From Sphingomonas paeninsulae (lineage in GTDB: Bacteria > Pseudomonadota > Alphaproteobacteria > Sphingomonadales > Sphingomonadaceae), in NCBI RefSeq assembly GCF_003660165.1, contig NZ_CP032829.1, positions 744,001 through 808,000 on the forward strand: a DNA stretch of 64,000 bases, in the 5' to 3' direction. The position numbers were made by a program, and so were the translations under genes. The notes beneath the pieces are model-generated. The model was not told the origin of the DNA. It saw only the letters and a program-made list of their open reading frames with translations, and did no database searches. Shown piece after piece: positions 54,851-62,806 of the stretch. Numbering within the stretch: the stretch's first letter is position 1; the number at the start of each line of letters is the position of its first letter.

Positions 54851-55460
54851 GTTCGCTCACTTCGGCCATAATCGTATCCAGAACGCTGACGCCCTCATTA
54901 TCCGGGCCATCCCTTCTGGAAGGAAGCGACGGATCGGACATTGCAGCCTCCAGCGCGACCCGACCACGGGCAACGCGGCTCTTGATTGTGCCAACCGCCA
55001 CGCCGCAGATTTCCGCCGCTTCTTCATAGGCAAAGCCGCCAGCGCCCACCAGAATCAGCGCCTCGCGTTGCGATTGTGGTAATTGTAGCAGGGCGCGCTG
55101 AAGATCACCCAATTCGACGTGCCGATCCTGAGAAGCGGGTGCCGCGAGAATACGGTCCGCCGTCAGATCGTCCCATTCGCCCCGGAAACGGCGACGGCGC
55201 ACTTGTGAAAAATAGAGGTTGCGCAGGATGATGAAAGTCCAGGCGCGCATGTTTGTGCCCGCCTGAAAACGACCTCGAGCCGCCCACGCCTTCATTAGCG
55301 TTTCCTGCACCAGATCGTCCGCCAGATCCCGGTCCCCCGACAGCGAGCGCCCAAAAGCGCGCAACTGCGGGATGACCAGACCAAGCTGTTCCTTGAAGTC
55401 CTTGTCCGACAGAGCAACATGCTCGACGGGTGCGTCCTCCGCTTCGATTTCGTCGGTCAT
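54834..55460 (-). CDS. ecfG: General stress response sigma factor EcfG
   Basis: 208 residues with sigma region 2 (FGRSLSGDRDLADDLVQETLMKAWAARGRF) and region 4 (LLQLPQSQREALILVGAGGFAYEEAAEICGVAVGTIKSRVARGR) joined by a short linker, typical of ECF group 15. It directs the alphaproteobacterial general stress regulon and is held by NepR. Gene order and the adjacent phyR and nepR make assignment firm. An EcfG-type promoter lies upstream of the small gene that precedes it, so it should be self-activated. Confidence 0.95.
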   Translation of the reverse strand: MTDEIEAEDAPVEHVALSDKDFKEQLGLVIPQLRAFGRSLSGDRDLADDLVQETLMKAWAARGRFQAGTNMRAWTFIILRNLYFSQVRRRRFRGEWDDLTADRILAAPASQDRHVELGDLQRALLQLPQSQREALILVGAGGFAYEEAAEICGVAVGTIKSRVARGRVALEAAMSDPSLPSRRDGPDNEGVSVLDTIMAEVSELSRNR

Positions 55461-55479
55461 TTATTTCCCGTCGTATCGT

Positions 55480-55617
55480 TCAACGAGCGACATAAGAAGC
55501 GATGGCGAAGCCGACAACGACAAGCACCAAAGAAATCGCAAGAACATAGCGCACGATATGCGGCGTCTGACCGCCCCGCGCTTCGTTCGTGGTCACATGG
55601 ACCGGTGGCTCTTCCAT
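55480..55617 (-). CDS. 45-residue membrane protein preceding ecfG
   Basis: The 46-codon frame starts MEEPPVHVTTNEARGG and has one clear membrane helix at about 24-43 (YVLAISLVLVVVGFAIASYV) followed by AR. GGGAG stands five bases before the ATG. It lies 19 nt upstream of ecfG on the same strand and behind the EcfG promoter at 55643-55668, so it is the first gene of an EcfG-driven unit. I know no characterised homologue. It could tune envelope stress signals or simply be an undescribed stress membrane peptide. Confidence 0.78.
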   Translation of the reverse strand: MEEPPVHVTTNEARGGQTPHIVRYVLAISLVLVVVGFAIASYVAR

Positions 55618-55642
55618 AACAACTCCCAGCGTTCACTACATA

Positions 55643-55668
55643 AACGCAGCGTAAACGCTCGTGGTTCC
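55643..55668 (-). promoter_or_regulatory. EcfG-dependent promoter of the small gene-ecfG unit
   Basis: On the minus strand GGAAC (55664-55668), 17-nt spacer, CGTT (55643-55646), the full consensus of EcfG promoters. It sits between the phyR stop (55670) and the small gene start (55617). Confidence 0.8.
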
Positions 55669-55669
55669 G

Positions 55670-56464
55670 TCACGCTGCCGGAACGGTCGCTTCATCGAAA
55701 AACAAAGCCTGTGCGATCGCCGCTTTCACCGTCGCCCGCTGAAAAGGCTTGGTAATCAGGAAGGTCGGCTCTGGCCGCTCGCCGGTAAGAAGACGCTCGG
55801 GGAATGCCGTGATAAAAATCACCGGCACCGAGAATTCAGCGAGTATGTCCTTCACCGCATCGATGCCCGAACTGTCGTCGGCCAACTGAATATCGGCAAG
55901 CACCAGCCCCGGACGATGCGCGCGCGCGGCGGCAACGGCTTCGTCGCGCGTCACGGCGATACCGCACACTTCATGCCCCTGATCGCGGACGATCGTTTCC
56001 AGATCCATCGCGATCAGCGGCTCATCCTCAATGATGAGCACGTTAGCCCGCGTCTGGCCCTCGATCTCCGTCAGCGCTTCATCGACCAGCGTTTCGACCT
56101 TTTCAGACGACTGACCAATCAGATAAGCGGCATCCTCAGTCGTGAAACCTTCCATTGCGGTCAGCAACAATGCCTGCCGCGACAATGGAGTCACGCGTGA
56201 GAGGCGCGCCTGGGCAATATCCTCCCCCGACCCGGTATCGAACGCGGACGGAGCCATTGGATCGGTCGACGACCAGATTGCATGGAATGTCCGGTACAGC
56301 CCCAGCCGTGCATCCACATCGCGCGGAAACTCGTCCGGTGCCGCGACAATGGCCTCTAGAGTGGCACGCACATAATTATCACCATTGGACTGGTTACCGG
56401 TGAGAGCGCGCGCATATCGGCGCAGAAAAGGTAAGTGCGGCGCTAATTGCTGACCGAGCGACAT
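55670..56464 (-). CDS. phyR: General stress response regulator PhyR (sigma-like plus receiver)
   Basis: 264 residues. A sigma-like domain resembling EcfG (MSLGQQLAPHLPFLRRYARALTGN..., LSRVTPLSRQALLLTAMEGFTTEDAAYLIG) at 1-135 and a receiver with Asp191 in LVLADIQLADDSSG and KPF. Phosphorylated PhyR binds NepR and frees EcfG. The ATG at 56464 has the family N-terminus. Divergent from nepR across 259 nt. Confidence 0.95.
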   Translation of the reverse strand: MSLGQQLAPHLPFLRRYARALTGNQSNGDNYVRATLEAIVAAPDEFPRDVDARLGLYRTFHAIWSSTDPMAPSAFDTGSGEDIAQARLSRVTPLSRQALLLTAMEGFTTEDAAYLIGQSSEKVETLVDEALTEIEGQTRANVLIIEDEPLIAMDLETIVRDQGHEVCGIAVTRDEAVAAARAHRPGLVLADIQLADDSSGIDAVKDILAEFSVPVIFITAFPERLLTGERPEPTFLITKPFQRATVKAAIAQALFFDEATVPAA

Positions 56465-56570
56465 GATCTTGTGGGTCCTCCCGTAATGCCTAATCATTTC
56501 CGCCAGCAAGCACGCTTTTGCAAGTGTGCGCACGGCAGAAACCACGCGGAAAATTCCCCGCGTGCCAAAT

Positions 56571-56595
56571 GGAACCAATGAGCACGTCTTTTGTT
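56571..56595 (+). promoter_or_regulatory. Probable EcfG promoter of nepR-phyP
   Basis: GGAAC (56571-56575), 16-nt spacer, TGTT (56592-56595), one base off CGTT, upstream of nepR by about 130 nt. NepR is under EcfG control in related bacteria. Confidence 0.45.
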
Positions 56596-56723
56596 TCGTG
56601 ACCGGGACAAGAGTTCTGCTATTCGGCCCGCGAGTGGGCGGAGAAGCAGGGTGTCACTCGGTCCAGACCCGCGCGGCCGCGCGTGTTTGAGAACGGAACT
56701 TGCTCGTATGTGTTTGGGGATCA

Positions 56724-56903
56724 ATGGTTTCGACAGACAAAAAAGCCGGTGCAAAGAAAGCCAAGCCGGCTGGTTCCAGTCATCAGCATCATCGCTCGCC
56801 TGACGAAGGAGATGTGGGCACCGCCTTGCGCGCTGCGTATCAACAGGCCGTCGATGAAAAAATTCCTTCGGATCTGCTCGATCTGCTTGGCAAGCTTAGC
56901 TGA
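56724..56903 (+). CDS. nepR: Anti-sigma factor NepR
   Basis: 59 residues. Disordered Lys/Ala-rich start then the core VGTALRAAYQQAVDEKIPSDLLDLLGKLS, with the two NepR helices that clamp EcfG domains 2 and 4. It is too short to be called by most gene finders. Ten nt upstream of the histidine-kinase-like gene, with which it is probably co-transcribed. Confidence 0.9.
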   Translation: MVSTDKKAGAKKAKPAGSSHQHHRSPDEGDVGTALRAAYQQAVDEKIPSDLLDLLGKLS

Positions 56904-56913
56904 TTAAAGTGGC

Positions 56914-58491
56914 ATGAGCGGTCCCGATTCCACTGGGGGCGGGATGTTCGCGCGGCGATTTGCCGATCTTCCCACCGGCATAAAAATGCTAGCCATCATC
57001 AGCGTGGCTCTCATTCCGCTGGGCCTGATCGCCCTGCTGGCATCGCTTCAATCCAACCGAACCGCAGACCTTCAGCGCCGCGCCGATTTGCGAGTGGCAA
57101 TAACCGAAGTCAGTCGCAAACTGGGTGGCGAACTGGGCGCGGACATCAGCGCCCTTGCGGTGGCAGCCGATATGGTTGCCGTCGGCGGCATGAACGAAGA
57201 AGCCTGCTCGCGCCTCCAGATCATTCTTAATTCGCGGGCAGCCAAACCGTCGGGCATCGCGGTAATCGGCCCGGACCGATCCGTCGTTTGCGGTAGCCGG
57301 CAATACCAGTCCACCGCCGCACCGTTTCTACCCGAACCATCCGCACCGCGCGCGGTATTCAAAGACGGCGGCGTCGATATCCGCGTTTTTTCAAAGACAG
57401 GCACGGCGGCAGCAGTCGCTCATTATTCCGTTAACGCAGTGGCGAGCCTCGTCCAGCCGATCGGCATACCGATTCCCTATAGCCTGGCATTGCTGGGCGA
57501 CAGCGATCAACTGACCCTCGCCACGCATCAGTCATCTTATCTGAGCCCCACCGAAAAATTCGAAACGCCGGTCGGGTTGCTCGGCCTCAGCCTCCGCATG
57601 TCGGTCGAGCGGGCCCCGATCAGCGCAACCGAATTGCTCCTGACCTTCCTGCCGCTGTTGATGTGGGCTTCTGCTGCCGCGGTCAGTTTCCTTGTCGTCG
57701 ACCGTTTGCTCATCCGGCCATTGGCGCAACTGCGCGCCGGGATTGCCGGATTGCAGCCGGGCGAACTTTACTCGGTGCCAAAGATTCGCACCCCAGCGCG
57801 AGAAATCCGCGAACTTGCAGAAACTTTCGAACGCGTCGGCAAAAACCTGACCGCGCATGAGATCGAGCTTGCCAGTGCATTGGCGAATCAGACCCGGCTG
57901 ACACGCGAAGTCCATCATCGGGTAAAAAACAACCTTCAGGTCATTGCCAGCCTGATCAGCCTTCATGCCCGCGGCGTGCCGCCCGGTGAAACGGCCAATG
58001 CTTATGCGTCGATACAGCGACGCGTCGACGCGCTCGCCATCGTTCACCGCAATCATTATGCCGAACTGGAAGACGGCGGCATCAGCATGAAAGCGCTGAT
58101 CGACGAACTTGCGACGAATCTGCGGGCCGGGTTTGCGGTGAACCGTCTGGCTCCGGCCATTATGACGACGACGCCCAGCCTGCGCGTGTCACAGGATGTG
58201 GCCGTGCCAATCGCGTTCCTGCTGACTGAACTCACCGAACTGTCGATGGCGAACGATCCGACTGCACCCCTGTCGATCAGTGTTTCCATCGCGAACGCAC
58301 CCCATCGAGCCATTCTTTCCATCCAGTCGGCAGGCCTTCGTGCCAGTGATGCGCTGACGAACAAACTCGACGCACGATATGGCCGTATTATCACAGGTCT
58401 TTCTCGACAGCTCAGGGTTCCACTGATCCATGACGGTCAGGCGGGCCTTTATGAAATCGAGATTTCTACGCTGAATCAGGACGACGTATAA
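56914..58491 (+). CDS. phyP: PhyP-like membrane histidine kinase with degenerate ATPase domain
   Basis: 525 residues. TM1 about 25-45, periplasmic sensor, TM2 about 241-262, HAMP-like segment, and a HisKA_2-type helix with H334/H335 in VHHRVKNNLQVIASLISLHARG. The ATP domain is degenerate: the N box reads ELTELSMAND instead of NELVTNALKH and the glycine-rich G boxes are absent. Such a protein cannot phosphorylate by ATP and matches PhyP, described in a sphingomonad as negative regulator of PhyR at this locus; I infer phosphatase function. Confidence 0.82.
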   Translation: MSGPDSTGGGMFARRFADLPTGIKMLAIISVALIPLGLIALLASLQSNRTADLQRRADLRVAITEVSRKLGGELGADISALAVAADMVAVGGMNEEACSRLQIILNSRAAKPSGIAVIGPDRSVVCGSRQYQSTAAPFLPEPSAPRAVFKDGGVDIRVFSKTGTAAAVAHYSVNAVASLVQPIGIPIPYSLALLGDSDQLTLATHQSSYLSPTEKFETPVGLLGLSLRMSVERAPISATELLLTFLPLLMWASAAAVSFLVVDRLLIRPLAQLRAGIAGLQPGELYSVPKIRTPAREIRELAETFERVGKNLTAHEIELASALANQTRLTREVHHRVKNNLQVIASLISLHARGVPPGETANAYASIQRRVDALAIVHRNHYAELEDGGISMKALIDELATNLRAGFAVNRLAPAIMTTTPSLRVSQDVAVPIAFLLTELTELSMANDPTAPLSISVSIANAPHRAILSIQSAGLRASDALTNKLDARYGRIITGLSRQLRVPLIHDGQAGLYEIEISTLNQDDV

Positions 58492-58506
58492 TTTATCGAA
58501 CAACGT

Positions 58507-58531
58507 GGAACCGCTTTTAATTTCGTTTGTT
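58507..58531 (+). promoter_or_regulatory. Second, weaker EcfG-like promoter
   Basis: GGAAC (58507-58511), 16-nt spacer, TGTT (58528-58531), the same variant as in front of nepR. It is followed by a hairpin (58540-58577), which would lie in its transcript. Confidence 0.25.
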
Positions 58532-58539
58532 TTTAAATT

Positions 58540-58577
58540 CGGACAGCGACCTTTTGCCCCCCCGCTCTCGCTGTCCG
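58540..58577 (+). terminator. Hairpin downstream of phyP
   Basis: 10-bp perfect stem CGGACAGCGA with TCGCTGTCCG enclosing an 18-nt C-rich loop, about 50 nt after the phyP stop. No T tract follows, so termination would be Rho-assisted or the structure regulatory. Confidence 0.4.
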
Positions 58578-58590
58578 GAACCAAGGGTCC

Positions 58591-58616
58591 GGAACCGTGC
58601 TACCCCCCAGCACGTT
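58591..58616 (+). promoter_or_regulatory. EcfG-dependent promoter of the entericidin-like gene
   Basis: GGAAC (58591-58595), 17-nt spacer, CGTT (58613-58616), perfect consensus. The spacer contains the inverted repeat CGTGCT/AGCACG. The ATG of the lipoprotein gene is 118 nt downstream. Confidence 0.75.
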
Positions 58617-58733
58617 TTCGGACCCATATTTTTGTCCGGCACACGATGTGCTGCCATGAGCAATGGTGCCGCGACGGAACGAATCGGCGGCCTTAATCAT
58701 TTTCATTTCGCATCAACTTCACGGAGACGAATT

Positions 58734-58862
58734 ATGCGTAACAAAGTTCTGACGGTCGCTATCCTCGCCTGCGCATTCGCTGCAACCGCCTGCAACACCG
58801 TCCGTGGCGCAGGCCGTGACGTGAAGTCGGCTGGCTCGGCTGTGGAAAAAAGCGCCAACTAA
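58734..58862 (+). CDS. Entericidin A/B-family small lipoprotein
   Basis: 42 residues. Signal peptide with a lipobox before Cys (FAATAC then NTVRGAGRDVKSAG), the typical entericidin pattern. GGAG lies 8 nt before the ATG. Family members are small outer-membrane-associated lipoproteins linked to stress; here a perfect EcfG promoter precedes it. Its stop is 10 nt from the convergent tatC stop. Confidence 0.85.
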   Translation: MRNKVLTVAILACAFAATACNTVRGAGRDVKSAGSAVEKSAN

Positions 58863-58872
58863 TACGATTTCG

Positions 58873-59661
58873 TTACTCGACGGCCGCTGCGTCCTCGCGG
58901 GCGCGGCGGCGTCCCGTAAACCAGGTCGCCACCAGCGTCAGCTCGTACAGAATACAGAGCGGCACAGCGAGCAGCATCATCGACCCGATATCGGGCGGAG
59001 TTAATACCGCCGCCACCGCAGCGTTGGCGACGATCGCGTAACGCCGGAATGCCACCAGTTGAGCGCGGGTCACGATCCCCGCGACTTCCAGCAGCATCAG
59101 CAGCACCGGCAACAGAAACGCGAGGCCAAAGCCGAACATGAACTGCATCACGAATTTCAGATAGCTGCCAACGTCCGGCAGCGCCTGTTGCGTAACGCCG
59201 CCAAGATCCCCCTGAAAACCGAGCAGAAATTTCAGGGCAAGCGGAATCGCCACGAAATAAGCGAGGCTGGCACCCGCCGCGAACAGCAACGGAGTCGCCA
59301 TCAGGAACGGCAACAGCGCCTTACGTTCCTTTTTATAAAGGCCCGGCGCGACAAACAGCCAGAGCTGATTGGCGATCACCGGAAACGCGATCATCAACGC
59401 AGAAAAGAATGCGACCTTCATCTCGACGAAAAACCCGCCATAGATTTCGGTGTTGATCAGCGTTTTTTGTCCAGCAATTTGCAGCGGCTCGACCAGCACG
59501 ACGAGAATCTTGCGCGCGAAATAAAGGCAAAAACAAAACGCAGCACCCAGCGCCAGAAACGACCACAACAACCGGCGTCTCAGCTCGATCAGATGTTCGA
59601 GTAGCGGGGCACGGCTGGCATCGATCTCGTCAACCGGCATGTCGTCCACAGTATCGCTCAA
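58873..59661 (-). CDS. tatC: Twin-arginine translocase subunit TatC
   Basis: 262 residues with six membrane helices and LLEHLIELRRRLLWSF at the N-terminus, TatC's twin-arginine-signal-recognition region. It assembles with TatB for substrate binding. Coupled to tatB by a 4-nt ATGA overlap. Confidence 0.95.
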   Translation of the reverse strand: MSDTVDDMPVDEIDASRAPLLEHLIELRRRLLWSFLALGAAFCFCLYFARKILVVLVEPLQIAGQKTLINTEIYGGFFVEMKVAFFSALMIAFPVIANQLWLFVAPGLYKKERKALLPFLMATPLLFAAGASLAYFVAIPLALKFLLGFQGDLGGVTQQALPDVGSYLKFVMQFMFGFGLAFLLPVLLMLLEVAGIVTRAQLVAFRRYAIVANAAVAAVLTPPDIGSMMLLAVPLCILYELTLVATWFTGRRRAREDAAAVE

Positions 59662-60089
59662 GCGGGGCGCTCCGGCTGTTCGGGGAAGGGTAACCCCGGC
59701 TCGGCGGGCGATACAGGCATGATCGGCTTCTGAACCACGGCCCCGGTCGCAGGCACCGGTTCGATCACGGGCGCAGGCTCAGCCACAGCAGCCGGAACAG
59801 TCGAAGGGGCAGGCACATTCTCGATCGGCGTACTGTTCTCGATCAGCGCACTGGTGGGATAAGCCTGCATGATGCGCTCATTCTCTTCCTTCCACTTCTT
59901 CTCCATGTCCTCCAGCTCGGCCTCGCGGATCATGTTGTCGAAGCCCGATCGGAAATGACGCGCCATACCGCGCGCCTTGCCGACCCATTGACCGACCACG
60001 CGCATGACGCGTGGCAAATCCTTCGGCCCAATGACGAGCAGAGCAATCACCGCCACGGCGATCAATTCAGAAGGTGCAATGTCGAACAT
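59658..60089 (-). CDS. tatB: Twin-arginine translocase subunit TatB
   Basis: 143 residues. N-terminal membrane helix (MFDIAPSELIAVAVIALLVIGPKDLP), amphipathic helix RVVGQWVGKARGMARHFRSG, and a Pro/Val-rich C-terminus of about 60 residues. The G-P-x-x-LP motif (GPKDLP) is the TatB hinge. Confidence 0.92.
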   Translation of the reverse strand: MFDIAPSELIAVAVIALLVIGPKDLPRVMRVVGQWVGKARGMARHFRSGFDNMIREAELEDMEKKWKEENERIMQAYPTSALIENSTPIENVPAPSTVPAAVAEPAPVIEPVPATGAVVQKPIMPVSPAEPGLPFPEQPERPA

Positions 60090-60118
60090 TCGTAGCTGGC
60101 CTTTCGCCCGCAGGCGGA

Positions 60119-60382
60119 TCAGGCGATAGGATCGGTCGGTTTCTGAGCAGCCGCAGCTTTGTTCCGTTCATGCTCGGCGATGATATCGGCGGCCGTCCGA
60201 CCTTCGATCAACGGAGCAGCCGGCGGGGTAAGCGTTGGCGCATTCTCTTCGTCGGCCATACCCTTTTTGAAGTTCTTCACGCCCTTCGCCACGTCGCCCA
60301 TAAGTGCGGAAAAGCGACCGCCGCCAAGCAGCAGAGCAGCCACGACCGCGAGGATCAGAATATGCGGAAGCGACAAACCCAT
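60119..60382 (-). CDS. tatA: Twin-arginine translocase subunit TatA
   Basis: 87 residues. Short membrane helix with the LLLGGGRF hinge, amphipathic helix [18 protein letters not shown], then a flexible tail. Oligomerises to form the transport patch. 29 nt upstream of tatB. Confidence 0.93.
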   Translation of the reverse strand: MGLSLPHILILAVVAALLLGGGRFSALMGDVAKGVKNFKKGMADEENAPTLTPPAAPLIEGRTAADIIAEHERNKAAAAQKPTDPIA

Positions 60383-60410
60383 AACGTAAACTCCTGAATG
60401 CCCATCCTAT

Positions 60411-60995
60411 CTAGTCGTCTTCGCCGGAGGTTTCCAGTTCGCCGTCGAATCCTGTGCCATCGCCATTGGGATCGGACTTGTCGAGCAAACCTGCAGCGCG
60501 CAAATCCTCTATGCCGGGAAGGTCGCGGCGGTCGCTTAACCCAAAATGCGTCAGGAAATCAGCGGTCGTTGCGTATGTTAACGGGCGACCCGGCATCTCA
60601 CGCCGACCGGCGGGCGCAATCCACCCGGCCTCCATCAGAACATCGAGCGTTCCTCTGGAAATCTGAACGCCACGTATCGCTTCGATTTCGGCCCGACTAA
60701 CGGGTTCGTGATAAGCAATGATCGCAAGCGTCTCGGTGCCAGCCCGACTCAATCGCCGCACCGATTCGCGGGTTTCGCGAAGGAGGTGCGCAAGATCGGC
60801 TGCCGTCTGGAAATGCCAGCGCCCACCCCGTTCGACCAGATTAATGCCATGTCCCGCGTGGCGCGCCGTCACCGCTTCAAGAGCAGCCTCCACCCCCGCG
60901 CTCACGCCAAGCCGCTGCTTGATTTCGTCGATCGCCAACGGTGTCTCACTGGCAAACAACAGCGCTTCGACCGCCCTATGAAGTTCGGCGGTCAC
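60411..60995 (-). CDS. scpB: Condensin accessory protein ScpB
   Basis: 194 residues with the ScpB winged helices (LLFASETPLAIDEIKQRLGV, RAGTETLAIIAYHEPVSRAEIEAIRGVQ). Acts with SMC and ScpA in chromosome organisation. Starts at 60995 with a 4-nt overlap with scpA. Confidence 0.93.
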   Translation of the reverse strand: MTAELHRAVEALLFASETPLAIDEIKQRLGVSAGVEAALEAVTARHAGHGINLVERGGRWHFQTAADLAHLLRETRESVRRLSRAGTETLAIIAYHEPVSRAEIEAIRGVQISRGTLDVLMEAGWIAPAGRREMPGRPLTYATTADFLTHFGLSDRRDLPGIEDLRAAGLLDKSDPNGDGTGFDGELETSGEDD

Positions 60996-61714
60996 GCCGC
61001 GCGCACCATCAACGGCGCAAACGGGGCGTCCTGCTGCAAGTCGATCACGCCGCGCCGGGCCAGTTCCAGCGTTGCAACCACAGTCGATGCCAGCGCCGAA
61101 CGTCGATAATCCGGGGTACCATCCACCGGCAGAAACGCAGCGATAGCGGTCCAGTCACCGATACGCCCCAGCATCGCCTCGATCCGTAGCATTGCCGCCT
61201 CCAGCGAGAGCACGGGTCGCCGTGACACCTGATGCAGCACCGGGGCGCTGCGGGCCTGAACCACGCCATAGGCCACAAGCAGATCATAGAGGCTTGCTTT
61301 CCAGATCGTGTGTCGCTCGGTCGCAAGGCCCTCCGGCGAAGCCCGCCTGAACACATCGCGACCGATCAGGTCACGCGCCATCAATCGCGCGCCCGCTTCA
61401 CGCATCGCATCGAGCCGCAACAGTCGTTGCTGAAGGCGGAATGCAAGTTCTTCCGGGCTAGGATCTTCCTGCTCTACGCGCGGCAGCAACAGACAGGATT
61501 TCAGATAAGCAAGCCACGCCGCCATAACGAGATAGTCCGCCGCCTGATCGAGCCGTTCGGCCCCCGCGCGCTTCAGATAATCGAGATATTGGTCGACAAG
61601 TGCCAATATCGAAATCTGATGCAGATCGACTTTCTGCGTCCGTGCGAGCGCCAATAATAGGTCGAGCGGCCCTTCCCAGCCATCGAGGTCGAGCGTCAGT
61701 TGGTCGTTATTCAC
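60992..61714 (-). CDS. scpA: Condensin kleisin ScpA
   Basis: 240 residues: LDLDGWEGPLDLLLALARTQKVDLHQISI and the middle DAADYLVMAAWLAYLKSCLLLP, typical of ScpA. Bridges SMC heads. Coupled on both sides by ATGA overlaps. Confidence 0.93.
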   Translation of the reverse strand: MNNDQLTLDLDGWEGPLDLLLALARTQKVDLHQISILALVDQYLDYLKRAGAERLDQAADYLVMAAWLAYLKSCLLLPRVEQEDPSPEELAFRLQQRLLRLDAMREAGARLMARDLIGRDVFRRASPEGLATERHTIWKASLYDLLVAYGVVQARSAPVLHQVSRRPVLSLEAAMLRIEAMLGRIGDWTAIAAFLPVDGTPDYRRSALASTVVATLELARRGVIDLQQDAPFAPLMVRAA

Positions 61715-62717
61715 ACAAGCGCCAGCAACGCGTCGCGTTTCGCGATCAGGTCGGCAATTTCCGAATAATCCGTCACCGGGGCAATCGTCGCCATCGCACG
61801 CCCCAGCCGTTCCGCGCCGATGCTCGTGATCTCGGGCAGGGCTTCGACGATTGCGATCATCTCATCCATACGGCCCCAGCAATTCAGCGCGATGTCACAG
61901 CCCGCCGCAATGCACGCGGCCGCGCGGTCGCTGACTTCACCCGACAGCGCCTTCATATCCAGGTCGTCGCTCATCAACAGGCCATCGAAACCGATCCGCC
62001 CGCGGATGATCTCCGCGATAATCGTCGGCGACATCGTGACGCAGCGTTCGCCGTCCCACGCCGGAAACATGATGTGCCCCGTCATCGCCATCGGTGCATT
62101 GTTCAGTCGTTCGAACGGCCGCAAATCTATCGCCAGTTCCTCGTCTGTCGCATCGACCACCGGCAAGTCATGGTGGCTATCGACCACCGCGCGCCCCTGG
62201 CCCGGCATATGTTTGACGATGCCGACCACGCCCCCTTCACGCAGGCCGTCGATTACGAACCGCCCCAGTGAAGCCACCCGCATCGGATCGGCACCCAATG
62301 CGCGGTCGCCAATTGCAGGGTGTGTCTCGGCTGTCCGCACATCGAGCAACGGCAGCGCATCGACGGTGATCCCGACCTCCGCCAGCGTCAGCCCGATCGC
62401 CTTTGCATTGACGCGTGCCGCCTCCATCGCTGAAATCGGAGCCACATTGTAAAGCGCATCGAACGCCGCGCCCGCTGGGAACGCCGGCCATTCGGGCGGC
62501 TGCATCCGGGATACGCGCCCCCCTTCCTGATCGATCAGGATAGCCAGATCGTCCCGTCCGCTCAGCGCGCGCAAATCATCGGTCAGCGCCCGTAACTGCG
62601 TCCGGTCGACGCAGTTACGTTTGAACATGATGTAACCAGCGGGTCACAATCGCGAAAGAACGCGCGTTCGTCAGGGGTCAGTTTGGGGCCGGACAGGCCA
62701 AAGATTACGGGCTTCAT
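61711..62717 (-). pseudogene. nagZ: Beta-N-acetylhexosaminidase NagZ, N-terminus broken by a one-base frameshift
   Basis: The frame from ATG 62717 begins as NagZ should (MKPVIFGLSGPKLTPDERAFF) but runs out of frame at about 62640. The remaining body, from LFKRNCVDR-type sequence onwards (LIDQEGGRVSRMQPP, KHMPGQGRAVVDSHHDLP with catalytic His and Asp, MSDDLDMKAL), is intact. One extra C after 62640 (CCAGCGGG to CCAGCCGGG) rejoins both parts into a 335-residue protein of normal length. As written, translation could also begin at the internal ATG 62628, losing the first barrel strand. NagZ releases GlcNAc from peptidoglycan fragments. Confidence 0.85.
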
Positions 62718-62733
62718 CGAAAACGCATACTCC

Positions 62734-62782
62734 GCTTCCCTGAGCCTGTCGAAGGATTGCCCTTCGGCAGGCTCAGGGAAGC
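62734..62782. repeat. Long palindromic repeat between the SPOR gene and nagZ
   Basis: 22-nt arms (62734-62755 and 62761-62782) pair with one mismatch around a five-base loop. The core CCTGAGCCTGTCGAAGG is, to my knowledge, a recurrent sphingomonad intergenic palindrome; a decayed copy is visible near 19671-19690. It may act as a bidirectional terminator or RNase target. Confidence 0.7.
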
Positions 62783-62806
62783 GATATCTACTAAGTTCGT
62801 CAGCCC

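Noticed and set aside
56694-56720. GGAAC at 56694 as the nepR EcfG promoter
   Set aside because: No CGTT or TGTT lies 16-17 nt downstream, and it is too close to the start; the pair at 56571-56595 fits better.
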